The position numbers were made by a program, and so were the translations under genes. DNA of 64,000 bases from Saccharopolyspora kobensis (lineage in GTDB: Bacteria; Actinomycetota; Actinomycetes; Mycobacteriales; Pseudonocardiaceae): the NCBI RefSeq assembly GCF_900108315.1, contig NZ_FNVB01000005.1:620001-684000 (forward strand). Reading direction: 5' to 3'. Positions within the stretch are counted from its first letter, which is position 1, and the number at the start of each line of letters is the position of its first letter. Of the stretch, positions 43,476 to 52,203 are shown piece after piece. The notes below the pieces were generated by a model. It worked only from the letters and a program-made list of their open reading frames with translations. It was not told where the DNA came from and searched no databases.

Positions 43476-43568
43476 GCACCGCCGCGGGTTCTCAGCGTTC
43501 GCCTGGCGAGAACAGCCAGGAGCCAGGCGCGCTGAGGTTCCGCCACGCAGAACGAGCCTGGAAGCTTC
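43476..43568. repeat. Structured dispersed repeat, copy 2
   Basis: The ends match copy 1 (GCACCGCCGCGGGTTCTCAG; GGTTCCGCCAC; CAGAACGAGCCTGGAAG). The stem here is CTCAGCG-tt-CGCCTGG (43491-43506) against CCAGGCGCGCTGAG (43523-43536), a perfect 14-bp helix with a two-base bulge. The inner hairpin of copy 1 is missing. It lies between convergent genes. Confidence 0.8.
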
Positions 43569-43578
43569 AGCAGGGGAC

Positions 43579-44196
43579 TCACCCTATCTGGCGGGAAGTC
43601 CAGTGGCGCATCGCGTGCTCCACTAACGCGATCAACGTGCGCTTGGTCGATTCGCGGTCGCGGGCGTCGCACGGGCCGATCGGCACGTCCGGGCCGATCG
43701 CCATGGCCTCGCGGACCTGGTCGATGGAGTGCAGCATCTTCCCGTCGAAGAGGTTCACCCCGACCAGGTAGGGCAGGCCGCGGTCCTCGAAGAAGTCGAT
43801 CGCCGAGAACGAGTCGGCCAGCCGCCGGGTGTCCACCAGCACGACCGCGCCGATCGCGCCCTTGACCAGGTCGTCCCACATGAACCAGAACCGCTGCTGA
43901 CCGGGGGTGCCGAACAGGTACAGGATCAGGTCCGAGGCCAGCGTGATGCGGCCGAAGTCCATCGCCACCGTGGTGGTCTGCTTGTTCGGCGTCGCGCCCA
44001 GGTCGTCAACACCGCGGCTGGCCTCGGTCATCACCGCCTCGGTGGTCAGCGGCACGATCTCCGACACCGAACCGACGAAGGTCGTCTTGCCGACGCCGAA
44101 GCCACCGGCCACCACGATCTTCGCCGAGGTCGACGTGGTGCCGACGGGCTCCGGCGGGGAGCCGAGCCGGGGCGCGCTATAGCCGACGGAGTCCAC
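43579..44196 (-). CDS. cvnD: Conservon GTPase CvnD
   Basis: 205 residues. Small Ras-like GTP-binding protein: P-loop GGFGVGKTTF (about 31-40), a switch region EAVMTEASRGVDDL, and FGTPGQQRFWFMWDDL (G3), with NLFDGK as the G4-like element. It is the fourth member of the cvnABCD signalling unit and its 5' end overlaps cvnC by 20 bp. GTG start. In this family it is thought to be regulated by the CvnB roadblock protein. Confidence 0.92.
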   Translation of the reverse strand: MDSVGYSAPRLGSPPEPVGTTSTSAKIVVAGGFGVGKTTFVGSVSEIVPLTTEAVMTEASRGVDDLGATPNKQTTTVAMDFGRITLASDLILYLFGTPGQQRFWFMWDDLVKGAIGAVVLVDTRRLADSFSAIDFFEDRGLPYLVGVNLFDGKMLHSIDQVREAMAIGPDVPIGPCDARDRESTKRTLIALVEHAMRHWTSRQIG

Positions 44197-44731
44197 TCAA
44201 AACCCTTTCCATCAACACCATGTGTGGTGCGCTACCGCTTTCGCTCACCGTCTGGTGCACGGTGATCAACCCCAGTTCGGCCATGTCGGCCAGCAGCACG
44301 CGGGCCACCCCGATCGGCACGGACAACAGCGCCCCCACTTCCGCGACCGATCGGGGTTGTTGGCACAGCTCGGCGATCGACTGGTGCTCCAGCCGCACCG
44401 CGGTGCCCTGCTGGTAGCCCTCACCGACCGAAACGAGGGTTTCCAGTTCCAGCTTGTGGGTGGACCGGGTCCGTCCACCGGTCCAGGTGTAAGAGCGGAT
44501 GCTCGACGCGGCCGGTGCAGCGGGCTCCTCGACCGGCTCGTCCGGATAGGACTCCGCAGGGACCTCGTACCGCTCATCTTGTTGATCATCGTACCGCTCC
44601 GGTTCGGCGCGCTCCTTGCGCTTCCGCTTTCCGCTGCCGAAGCTGAAACCGTTGACGACGTCGGCGAAGCCGTTGTCACCGCTGCTGTCGCGTCTTCGCC
44701 CCCGTGCCGGGTAATCCGATCTCCTGCTCAT
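44177..44731 (-). CDS. cvnC: Conservon protein CvnC (DUF742)
   Basis: 184 residues. A variable charged N-terminal half (residues 1-85) precedes the DUF742 domain (about 85-184) with SIRSYTWTGGRTRSTHKLEL, SIAELCQQPRSVAEVGALLS and ADMAELGLITVHQT, a winged-helix-like fold. It probably couples the sensor CvnA to CvnD. ATG at 44731, overlapping cvnD downstream by 20 bp. Confidence 0.9.
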   Translation of the reverse strand: MSRRSDYPARGRRRDSSGDNGFADVVNGFSFGSGKRKRKERAEPERYDDQQDERYEVPAESYPDEPVEEPAAPAASSIRSYTWTGGRTRSTHKLELETLVSVGEGYQQGTAVRLEHQSIAELCQQPRSVAEVGALLSVPIGVARVLLADMAELGLITVHQTVSESGSAPHMVLMERVLSGLRRL

Positions 44732-44738
44732 CGCATCC

Positions 44739-45164
44739 TCACACGAGTGCGCCGGTCGAGCCTTGCAGCTGCGAGCGGATCTCCGGGGTCAGCATCTGGC
44801 CGACGCGCTCCACGAGCATGGTCATCTCGTAGGCGATCAACCCCATGTCGCACTGCGGAGCGGCGAGCACGGTCAGGCAGGAGCCGTCGCTGATGCCCAT
44901 CTGCAGCAGCGTGCCGCGCTCCATCTCCACGATGGTCTGGACGACGCGACCGGCCTCGAAGCACTTCGCCGAACCCTGGGTGAGGCTCAGCAGCCCCGAT
45001 GCGACCGCGGCCAGCTGATCGGCCCGGTCACGGGGCAGGGTCGCCGAAGCGGTCAGCACCAGTCCATCGGCGGAGACCACGATCGCGTGCGCCACACCGG
45101 CCACGCGCTCGGTGAAGTCGGTGATCAGCCAGCCGAACCTGCGGGAAATCATCTGAGCAGTCAT
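44739..45164 (-). CDS. cvnB: Conservon roadblock/LC7 protein CvnB
   Basis: 141 residues. Roadblock/LC7 fold: FTERVAGVAHAIVVSADGLVL, then ADQLAAVASGLLSLTQGSAK, and IEMERGTLLQMGISDGSCLTV. It acts as a GTPase-activating or scaffold protein for CvnD in the cytosol. It lies between cvnA and cvnC with 7- and 54-base gaps. Confidence 0.93.
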   Translation of the reverse strand: MTAQMISRRFGWLITDFTERVAGVAHAIVVSADGLVLTASATLPRDRADQLAAVASGLLSLTQGSAKCFEAGRVVQTIVEMERGTLLQMGISDGSCLTVLAAPQCDMGLIAYEMTMLVERVGQMLTPEIRSQLQGSTGALV

Positions 45165-45218
45165 GCAACCTCCTGTTCGTCGCCGAGGTGATCACGCCTT
45201 CGCGCTGCGGACACCATG

Positions 45219-48029
45219 TCAATCCTCGTCGGTTGCTCGATGCCGACCGCGGCTGACACCGCTCTGGAAGTCCGCCAGCCTGCCGCGGAGCCTGTCCGCG
45301 TCGCGCTGGAACGTCCCGGTGCTGGTCGGCTCCGAATTCGCCACGCTACCCGGAACCAGGTGCGCCTTGGGAGTGCGGCGCGGCAGCCCGGCCTGCGTGA
45401 ACGAGCCCGGCTGCGGGTTCGCCGCCGCCTCGGCCGCCTCGCGCGCCTTGTCGGCGGCGAAGTTCCACGCGTCGTCGGCACCGGGATCGTGCGGGATCCA
45501 CGGTTCGGGTTCGACCGGACTGAGCCGGGAGTCCGTGGAACCGCCGAACTGGACCCCGTTCTGGGCCAGCCTGCGGCTGATGTCCTCGGCGCTCCGGGAC
45601 GGCTTGGCGTCCGGTTCGGCCGCACCCCGCGGGGTGCGGCGCGGCAGCCCGGAATCGGTGAGCGACGGCGGTTCCGGCTGCGGGGCGGCGGCCGATGGGA
45701 AGTCGTCGGCCGCGTCCTGCGCCCCGGGCCAGCTGAACTCACCGGTCTCGGACTGCGCCTTCTCACTCGCTGGTTGGAACCACTGGGTGGAGGCTTCCTC
45801 GAAGATGGGCGGCTCCTCCTCCGGCCGTTCGGCGGGCGGTTCGACGCCTGGCCAGTCGAATTCACCGGGAACCGCCCGCGGTTGCTGCGGGATGTCCAGC
45901 GGCGCGTCGAACAGGTGCGCCGTCGGCGATTCCTCCGGTTCCGGGGTGTGCGATTCGAACAGGCTCGACGGCCCCGGCTCCTGCCAGGGCGATTTCTCCG
46001 CCGGCGTCCGGCGCGGCAGCTCACCGGAGGTCGGCAGGTCGGTGTGCGCGTGGCCGTTGCGGCCGCTGAGCTGCGGTGCGGCGGGCAGCACCGGGCCGGG
46101 CTCGACCGACACGACGTGCTCGGCCGGGATCATGACGGTCGCGCGGACCCCTTCGACGTCCGGGCCGCCGTGCAGTTCGACGCCGACGCCGTGCCGCACC
46201 GCCAGGCGCCCGGCCACGAACAGCCCCATCCGGCGGGAGGTGGCGAGGTCGTCCTCGTCGACCGAGGCCAACCGCTCGTTGGCCCGCTCCAGCTCCGCAT
46301 CGCCCATGCCGATGCCCTGGTCGAGCACGTCGAGCACCACGGTGCCGTCGCCGGCCTGGTAGCTGGACACCGTCACCGTGGTGTCCGGGGCGGAGAAGTT
46401 CGCCGCGTTGTCCAGCAGTTCGGCCACCAGGCGCACCAGGTCGCTGGCGGTGTGGCCGCGCAGCTTCACCGCCGGCGGTGGCTGCACCATCACGCGCGGA
46501 TACTGCTCGATCTCGGAGACGGCGGCGCGCAGGACGTCGGCCAGGTCGGTGGGCTGGGTGAACCGCCGCGCCAGGTCGTGGCCGGAGAGCACCATCAGGT
46601 TCTCGTTGTTGCGGCGCATCCGGGTGGCCAGGTGGTCCAGCTGGAAGAGGCGCGCGAGCTGGTCGGGGTCCTCCTCGTCCTGCTCCAGCTCCTCGAACAG
46701 CCGCAGCTGCCGCTCCAGCAGGCTCTGGCTGCGCCGGGACACGCTGACGAACATGTCGTTGTACCCGCGCCGCAGGTCCGCCTGCTCGACCGCGAGGCGC
46801 AGCGCCTGCTCGTTCACCTCGTCGAAGGCGCGGGCCACCTGCCCGACCTCGTCGGTGGTGTCGATCGGAACCGGGCTCACCGCGGCATCGGCGCGGTTGC
46901 CCTGCCGGATCGCGTCGACGGCGGCGGGCAGCTCGTAGTCGGCCGCGTCGAGCGCGCTGGTGCGCAGTTCGCGCAGCGAGCCGAGCAGCTGGCGGGCGAT
47001 CATGATGATGATCGCGGCGGCGATGATCAGCGCCGAGAGCAGCAGCACGGAGTCCCAGCCCGCCGCGTCGCTGGCCTCGTTCTCCAGCTGCGAGGCGATC
47101 GTCCGCACCTCGGCGGCGAGTTCATCGCGACCGTCGTTGATCGTCTGGACGGATGCGTCGCTGCCCCGGTTCCAGGCGTCCTGCGTGACCGAGTACCCGC
47201 CGCTGTAGATGCCGTCGGTGCTCTCCTTCAGCAGCGCGGCCAGCATCTGGTTGCGTTCCACGATGGGGCGGGTGAGCAGCGTTTCGTCCAGCCGCTGCTG
47301 CCAGTGCGCCGCGACCGTCGCGCGGGCGTCGATGATCTTCCCCAGCAGCCGGGCTCGGGATCCCTGCAGGCTGTCCAGCGCCTGCGGTTGGAGACTGCCC
47401 TCGCTCAGGCCGGTCAGCACCCACGCCTGCTGCAGCCGGACCTCTTCGACCAGAGCCAGCATGTCCTGCATCGCGAACGCCGTGCTGGACAGGCTCCGGT
47501 CGGCGACGCTGCCGGTCAGCGCGCGGTTCAGCGACATCACCGAGTTGATCACGTCGCTGTAGGCGCCGATGGCCTGGTCGGCCCGCAGCCGGTGGTCGTG
47601 CACCTGCTGGCGCAGCGCAGCGAGCTCGTCGAACCGCGGCCGGAGCTCGCGGTAGCGGTCCGCGACGACCGGGCCGAAAGCGTCGGTCGAGGCGATGACC
47701 TCGCCGACCTCGCCCATTGCGCGGTCCACCGTGGCGGCCTCCTGGTCGACGGCACCGGCGTCGCCGTCACCGACCAGGAACTCGACGGCGCTGTTGCGCT
47801 CCCGCTGCAGCCCGTCGACCAGCGGTTCGATCCGGTCCACCGCGTCCAGGACTTCCTCGACGCGGCCGAACTCGGCGGCCCGGTCGACCTGCCACCGGAT
47901 CTGCCCGATGCCGAGCGTGATCGCGAAGATGACCGGGACCAGGACGACGGCGCCGAGCTTCACCGGCAGGGACCAGTTGCGCCACTGGACCACGGCGCTG
48001 CGGAGCCGCCCGAACTTCCCCTCGCTCAC
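45219..48029 (-). CDS. cvnA: Conservon sensor kinase-like protein CvnA
   Basis: 936 residues from a GTG with AGGAGGG upstream. Parts: a first transmembrane helix near 22-42; a large extracytoplasmic nitrate/sulfonate-type helical sensor (about 45-310); a second helix near 320-345 (VLLLSALIIAAAIIIMIARQ); a HAMP region; and a histidine-kinase-like ATPase with ELLDNAANFSAPDT and DQGIGMGDAEL. The C-terminal tail of about 280 residues is Pro/Glu-rich and disordered, with three LPRRTP repeats (GELPRRTP, SGLPRRTP, AGLPRRTP). The tail motif is likely a docking site. The phosphoacceptor histidine region is degenerate, as is usual in conservons. Confidence 0.92.
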   Translation of the reverse strand: MSEGKFGRLRSAVVQWRNWSLPVKLGAVVLVPVIFAITLGIGQIRWQVDRAAEFGRVEEVLDAVDRIEPLVDGLQRERNSAVEFLVGDGDAGAVDQEAATVDRAMGEVGEVIASTDAFGPVVADRYRELRPRFDELAALRQQVHDHRLRADQAIGAYSDVINSVMSLNRALTGSVADRSLSSTAFAMQDMLALVEEVRLQQAWVLTGLSEGSLQPQALDSLQGSRARLLGKIIDARATVAAHWQQRLDETLLTRPIVERNQMLAALLKESTDGIYSGGYSVTQDAWNRGSDASVQTINDGRDELAAEVRTIASQLENEASDAAGWDSVLLLSALIIAAAIIIMIARQLLGSLRELRTSALDAADYELPAAVDAIRQGNRADAAVSPVPIDTTDEVGQVARAFDEVNEQALRLAVEQADLRRGYNDMFVSVSRRSQSLLERQLRLFEELEQDEEDPDQLARLFQLDHLATRMRRNNENLMVLSGHDLARRFTQPTDLADVLRAAVSEIEQYPRVMVQPPPAVKLRGHTASDLVRLVAELLDNAANFSAPDTTVTVSSYQAGDGTVVLDVLDQGIGMGDAELERANERLASVDEDDLATSRRMGLFVAGRLAVRHGVGVELHGGPDVEGVRATVMIPAEHVVSVEPGPVLPAAPQLSGRNGHAHTDLPTSGELPRRTPAEKSPWQEPGPSSLFESHTPEPEESPTAHLFDAPLDIPQQPRAVPGEFDWPGVEPPAERPEEEPPIFEEASTQWFQPASEKAQSETGEFSWPGAQDAADDFPSAAAPQPEPPSLTDSGLPRRTPRGAAEPDAKPSRSAEDISRRLAQNGVQFGGSTDSRLSPVEPEPWIPHDPGADDAWNFAADKAREAAEAAANPQPGSFTQAGLPRRTPKAHLVPGSVANSEPTSTGTFQRDADRLRGRLADFQSGVSRGRHRATDED

Positions 48030-48343
48030 GAGCGCCCTCCTGGCGTCGAGCTCGGGACTCCGCGCTGGTCGATGGCGGTTCGGAGCCTGTCGGGCGAACA
48101 ATGGGTTGGAGAACGGCGCATGCGTGCGGTCCCGCAATCGTCGTCTGGGCGGTCGGGGGTGAAATCCAGCTGCGGTCGGGTGGCTCCGGGCGCCGAGAAA
48201 CACCATCCGGTACTGCGCTGTACCGATGGGGCTCCGGCGGCACTCAGCGTCACCAATAGCATCTCCGGCCGGTGCATTTGCGACACCGGTACCGAACCGT
48301 TACCTCTCCCGTCAGCGGCTGTCTTTCGCTGCCCAAGCACTAT

Positions 48344-48379
48344 AAGCCCCTGGTGGCGGGATAGTACCGGGGGCTTTTT
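48344..48379 (+). terminator. Intrinsic terminator on the + strand inside the cvnA/DUF485 gap
   Basis: A 7-bp stem with a run of five T after the right arm (48375-48379). It could end an antisense or leader RNA coming from the cvnA promoter region, or attenuate the downstream operon. Confidence 0.5.
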
Positions 48380-48624
48380 ACCATTCGACTACGACAAACA
48401 GCGGATGTCACGCCCAGTGGTCGAAGTCGGCGAAGAACCGCCACCGTTTTCACTCGTTCAGCCTAGAGTTGCGGCCACCTCGCCGCCCACTCCGCGGCGA
48501 AAAGCCTGGTGAATCAGATCCCACCAGCGCTTTCGAGGCGTTGACCTGGCAGTACCAGACAGTAACCACGATCCCGGTGCAGGCCCGCCGAGCCCACCTG
48601 AGACCCTGGAAAACAACGGCCCGC

Positions 48625-48670
48625 GTGGTGATCACCACACTGTTGATCCGGCGCGGGAAGTGGTTAGAAT
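48625..48670 (+). promoter_or_regulatory. Promoter and palindromic operator of the DUF485/symporter operon
   Basis: TTGATC (48643-48648), 16 bases, TAGAAT (48665-48670) form a sigma-70-like promoter about 62 bp before the ATG. Immediately upstream is the perfect 14-bp palindrome GTGGTGATCACCAC (48625-48638), placed for an activator or repressor. Confidence 0.55.
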
Positions 48671-48731
48671 TCCCCGCCTCCGCCGCCCGCGCGCGCCCGG
48701 CGGGCCCACCGCGAAGTTCCAGGAAGGAAGC

Positions 48732-49151
48732 ATGAGCAACGCAACGCAATCCGCGCTGCGCGGCAGCCCAGGTGACCAGCCCGGAAATCCGCGGTCGGCC
48801 TTCGGAGGAATCGACAAGAGCGCGGTTCGAGCCACCCCGGAACGCCTCGATTTCAGGACGATCGAGGAGAGCCCGGAATTCCGGGCGCTGCGTCGGCGAC
48901 TGAAATGGTTCGTTTTCCCGGCGACGGCGTTTTTCCTGATCTGGTACATCGGCTACGTGGCGGTCGCCGCCTACGCCCGGGAATTCATGGCTCGCCCGCT
49001 CATCGGGGAGATCAACGTCGGCCTGGTCCTGGGCGTCGCCCAGTTCGTCACCACGGTCGGGCTGACCATGCTCTACCTGCGGTTCGCGCGCCGCCACATC
49101 GATCCGAAGGTCGACGAGCTCCGACAGGACGCGGGAGATCTCCAGCGATGA
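48732..49151 (+). CDS. DUF485-domain membrane protein
   Basis: 139 residues. Two transmembrane helices (FVFPATAFFLIWYIGYVAVA; VLGVAQFVTTVGLTMLYLRF) and a basic loop; ESPEFRALRRRLKWFVFPA is the DUF485 motif. Its stop overlaps the symporter start (ATGA). DUF485 proteins are almost always encoded just before acetate/monocarboxylate sodium symporters and are thought to be small accessory subunits. A GGAAGGAAG RBS precedes the ATG. Confidence 0.9.
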   Translation: MSNATQSALRGSPGDQPGNPRSAFGGIDKSAVRATPERLDFRTIEESPEFRALRRRLKWFVFPATAFFLIWYIGYVAVAAYAREFMARPLIGEINVGLVLGVAQFVTTVGLTMLYLRFARRHIDPKVDELRQDAGDLQR

Positions 49152-50743
49152 ACGACCAGCAGCTGATCCCCGCCGACAGCGCGATCATCAACACCTCCGT
49201 CTTCGCGGCGTTCGTGCTGATCACGCTGTTCATCGTGTACCGGGTGAGCAGCCGCGGCAGCTCCAGCGACTACTTCGTCGCGGGCAGCTCGTTCAGCGGT
49301 GCGCAGAACGGCATCGCGCTCTCCGGCGACTACCTGTCCGCGGCCTCGTTCCTGGGCATCGCCGGGGCCATCGCGGTCTACGGCTACGACGGCTTCCTCT
49401 ACTCCATCGGCTTCCTGGTCGCCTGGCTGATCAACCTGCTGCTGGTGGCCGAGCGGATGCGCAACACCGGCCGCTTCACCATGGGCGACGTGCTCAGCTT
49501 CCGGATGCGCCAGCGCCCGGTGCGCGCGGCCGCGGCCGCCTCCACGCTGGCCATCACGATCATCTACATGATCGCCCAGATGGCCGGTGCGGGCGGTCTG
49601 GTCGCCCTGCTGCTCGACGTGCACAGCGCGTTCGGCCAGGCGCTGGTGATCGCGGTGGTCGGCCTGGTGATGATGGTCTACGTGCTGGTCGGCGGCATGA
49701 AGGGCACCACCTGGGTGCAGATCATCAAGGCCGCGATGCTGCTGCTGTGCGTCGCCCTGATCACCATCTTCCTGCTCGGCAAGTTCGGCTACAGCATGAC
49801 CGACCTGCTGCTGCGGGCCGCGGAGAACAACCCGAACGGCCGGGAGATCTTCGCCCCCGGCGTGCAGTACGGGAAGTCCGAGCTGACCCAGCTGGACTTC
49901 GTGTCGCTGTCGCTGGCCCTGGTGCTCGGCGTCGGCGGCCTGCCCCACGTGCTGATGCGCTTCTACACCGTGCCCGACGCCCGCGAAGCGCGCCGCTCGG
50001 TGGCCTGGGCGATCTGGGTCGTCGCGGCCTTCTACATCTGCACGCTGATCATCGGCTACGGCGCGGCCGCGCTGGTGGGCACCGAGGCCATCCAGTCCGC
50101 GCCCGGTGCGGAGAACTCCGCGGCGCCGCTGCTGGCCTACCGCATCGGCGGCACCGTGCTGCTGGGCATCGTCGCCGCGGTCGCCTTCGCCACGATCCTG
50201 GCGGTGGTCGCCGGCCTGACGCTGACCGCGTCGGCGTCGTTCGCGCACGACATCTACGCCAACGTGATCCGCCGCGGCGACGTCGACTCCGACGACGTGG
50301 TGAAGGTGGCGCGGATGACCGCGCTGGTCATCGGCGGGGCGTCGATCCTCGGCGGCATCGTGGTCAACGGCCAGAACATCGCGTTCCTGGTCGGCCTGGC
50401 CTTCGCCTTCGCGGCCTCGGCGAACCTCTCCACGCTGCTGTACTCGCTGTTCTGGAGGCGGTTCAACACCCGCGGCACGCTGTGGGGCATCTACGGCGGC
50501 CTGAGCTCCTGCCTGCTGCTGGTGATCTTCTCGCCGGTGGTCTCCGGTGCGCCGGACTCGATCCTGCCGGGTGTGGACTTCGCGTTCTTCCCGCTGAAGA
50601 ACCCCGGCATCGTGTCCATCCCGATCTCGTTCATCTGCGGCATCATCGGCACCTTCCTCGGTGGCCGCGACGAGGTGGACGAGGAGCGCCGCGCGGAGAT
50701 GGAGGTCCGGTCGCTGACCGGCATCGGCTCGCGAGTCGGCTGA
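49148..50743 (+). CDS. Cation/acetate-type monocarboxylate symporter (SSS family)
   Basis: 531 residues, about 13 transmembrane segments. GALSGDYLSAASFLG-like SGDYLSAASFLGIAGAIAVYGYDG, GDVLSFRMRQRPVRA and FRMRQ motifs, GVGGLPHVLMRFYTVPDARE and ASASFAHDIYANVIRRG identify the ActP/MctC sodium:solute symporter group, which imports acetate, propionate or pyruvate. It is coupled to the DUF485 gene. A strong terminator follows. Confidence 0.92.
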   Translation: MNDQQLIPADSAIINTSVFAAFVLITLFIVYRVSSRGSSSDYFVAGSSFSGAQNGIALSGDYLSAASFLGIAGAIAVYGYDGFLYSIGFLVAWLINLLLVAERMRNTGRFTMGDVLSFRMRQRPVRAAAAASTLAITIIYMIAQMAGAGGLVALLLDVHSAFGQALVIAVVGLVMMVYVLVGGMKGTTWVQIIKAAMLLLCVALITIFLLGKFGYSMTDLLLRAAENNPNGREIFAPGVQYGKSELTQLDFVSLSLALVLGVGGLPHVLMRFYTVPDAREARRSVAWAIWVVAAFYICTLIIGYGAAALVGTEAIQSAPGAENSAAPLLAYRIGGTVLLGIVAAVAFATILAVVAGLTLTASASFAHDIYANVIRRGDVDSDDVVKVARMTALVIGGASILGGIVVNGQNIAFLVGLAFAFAASANLSTLLYSLFWRRFNTRGTLWGIYGGLSSCLLLVIFSPVVSGAPDSILPGVDFAFFPLKNPGIVSIPISFICGIIGTFLGGRDEVDEERRAEMEVRSLTGIGSRVG

Positions 50744-50753
50744 CGCAGCTACC

Positions 50754-50793
50754 GCCGGAGGCCCCAGGACTGCCCGGTCCTGGGGCCTCCGGC
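50754..50793 (+). terminator. Very strong terminator after the symporter gene
   Basis: A 17-bp perfect stem (GCCGGAGGCCCCAGGAC at 50754-50770 with 50777-50793) 10 bp after the stop codon. Confidence 0.85.
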
Positions 50794-50941
50794 GTTCCCG
50801 GCACGCACCGTCGTGCGCGCACCGAAGCTCCCCCACAGGTGGTGCGCGGCGGCCTGAAGCGGTCGCGCACGGTCACTGGAAGTCCGGGCGCTGGGCACGA
50901 ATTCGCTCTACCCAATCGGATACTGCCGGGCCCCCGGAATT

Positions 50942-50956
50942 CTCCATAAAATGGAG
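50942..50956. promoter_or_regulatory. Perfect CTCCAT-aaa-ATGGAG dyad
   Basis: A six-base perfect inverted repeat with a 3-base AT-only centre, 80 bp before the SH3-like gene, in an AT-richer patch. It is a possible regulator site or a cis element of the SH3-like gene promoter. Confidence 0.4.
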
Positions 50957-51035
50957 TTCTACCCGCTCGAAGGAGATCGTCCCGGCAATAGCAGGGGGAA
51001 ATGGGCGTCCCGGCGGGCGGAAGTGGGGGGACACG

Positions 51036-51392
51036 ATGCGCACCGCCATTCGCAATGCGCTGCTGAGCGCGTTCGTCGCCGCCGCGATCCCGCTGTCCGG
51101 ACTCGGCGCGCAGCTGGGCACCATCGCCGCCGGAATCCGGGACGCGCTGGCGAAGACCGCAGATCAGACGCGGGTCAGCGACTTCGCGGAGCCAGGCGTG
51201 CGGATCCGCTCGGCACCCGGCACCAGCTCCGACGCACGCGGTTCGGGCAGCCCCGGCGACCGCGCGTCGATCCTCCGCTCGGTGCCCGGCGAGGCCATTC
51301 GCTGCGCGGACGGGTCGAACAATTCGGAATGGTTCGAAATCAAGAACCGGCGCACCTCGATCACCGGTTTCGTCAGCGCGTGCTACCTCTGA
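51036..51392 (+). CDS. Small secreted SH3-like protein
   Basis: 118 residues. A signal peptide (LLSAFVAAAIPLSGLGAQ) is followed by a compact domain with ADQTRVSDFAEPGVRIRSAP and EWFEIKNRRTSITGFVSACY, matching bacterial SH3 domains (VRxxPsxxS-like start, GWV/FVSxxYL end). Two cysteines (IRCAD, SACYL) may form a disulfide. Function is unknown; possibly cell-wall binding. ATG with GGGGGG upstream. Confidence 0.65.
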   Translation: MRTAIRNALLSAFVAAAIPLSGLGAQLGTIAAGIRDALAKTADQTRVSDFAEPGVRIRSAPGTSSDARGSGSPGDRASILRSVPGEAIRCADGSNNSEWFEIKNRRTSITGFVSACYL

Positions 51393-51721
51393 ATCCGGCG
51401 CAGTCGCGCGGCGAAGCGGCGGTTCTCCCGATTTCGCCCGGCTCGCCGTGACCGACGCCCCCCGGCCGCAGATCCGCGGGCTCCCGGATCCGGCCCTTCA
51501 CGCGCGACCTCGGTCGCCGCAGCCTGCGCAGGCGCGCGAACCGGGCGGACGGCCGGGCCCGCGAGTCCGCTGCCGGAACTGGCCCAGGCGGCAAAGTCCA
51601 CCCGGTCGGGGTGTATCCAGCTTATTCGCTGGCATTCCGATCAGCAGTTCGGGAATCTTGTCCCCAGCAGGCCGAATCGGGCCGCGAACTCCTGATTTCC
51701 CCAACGAGAAGGGCTTTTCGC
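51393..51721. other. 329-bp gap with no recognised gene
   Basis: The first half is very GC-rich (51400-51600) and carries no recognisable protein. The second half, from about 51610, is the probable promoter and leader of the I36-type gene, with AT-richer bases near 51615-51630. No strong hairpin or repeat was noted. Confidence 0.5.
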
Positions 51722-52135
51722 ATGTCTTCGTTCACCACCACCGCCACGCCCCGCTCTTACTGGACCGTGCGCGCGTTCCTCGCCGTGCTGCTGGCCCTGG
51801 CCGCGGTGCTGATCGGCGCCAGCAACGCGCACGCAACTTCCGCAAGTTCCGAAAACCCCTGTCCCAGCGGCAACTTCTGCGTCTGGGCGGAGCAAGGCCA
51901 CACCGGCCAGCGGCACGACATCAGCATCCACAACTCGACGTTCGAGATGGAGCGGTGCATCCCGCTGGAGCACGAGGGCGAGGCACTGTCCTTTGTGAAC
52001 AACACCGGTCACCAAGTGACCGCGTACCAGGATCCGCACTGCGACACCAAGGCCGACTTCGCGACCTACCCACCCGGAACGCACGCGCCACAGGCGACGT
52101 TCGTGGTCCGCGCCATCAAGGTCTGGTCGCACTGA
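51722..52135 (+). CDS. Peptidase-inhibitor I36-family secreted protein
   Basis: 137 residues. A signal peptide (TVRAFLAVLLALAAVLIGAS, cleavage near AHATS) precedes a beta/gamma-crystallin-like I36 domain: CPSGNFCVWAEQGHTGQRHD, EMERCIPLEHEGEALSFVNN and TAYQDPHCDTKADFATYPPG. Four cysteines suggest two disulfides. The family includes actinomycete protease inhibitors (SMI-like). ATG with GAGAAGGGC upstream. A hairpin lies between this gene and the convergent glycosyltransferase gene. Confidence 0.85.
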   Translation: MSSFTTTATPRSYWTVRAFLAVLLALAAVLIGASNAHATSASSENPCPSGNFCVWAEQGHTGQRHDISIHNSTFEMERCIPLEHEGEALSFVNNTGHQVTAYQDPHCDTKADFATYPPGTHAPQATFVVRAIKVWSH

Positions 52136-52152
52136 CGGAGCGGTTCGGCACG

Positions 52153-52182
52153 CGGCGGCTCGACCGGCAGCCACGGCCGCCG
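52153..52182. terminator. Hairpin between convergent I36 and glycosyltransferase genes
   Basis: CGGCGGC (52153-52159) pairs with GCCGCCG (52176-52182) across a 16-base loop. Confidence 0.5.
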
Positions 52183-52203
52183 TTCTGACCACCACGCGGT
52201 CGT

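Larger units (their letters stand above)
48030..48731. other. 702-bp gene-free region between cvnA and the DUF485 gene
   Basis: Divergent promoters of cvnA (-) and the DUF485/symporter operon (+) must lie here. A hairpin AAGCCCC (48344-48350) with GGGGCTT (48370-48376) is followed by TTT on the + strand, a terminator orientation that does not serve any annotated + gene. Nearer the DUF485 gene lie a palindrome and a good promoter (separate entry). No protein-coding frame with family resemblance was found. Confidence 0.6.

Noticed and set aside
45216-48512. A 1098-codon open frame antisense to cvnA
   Set aside because: High GC makes long antisense frames common; its translation is low-complexity and matches no family, while the opposite strand encodes a clear CvnA.
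50873-51124. A small - strand peptide gene (MENSGGPAVSDWVERIRAQR-like)
   Set aside because: A 24-residue frame with no RBS or family; it may be chance in the dyad region.
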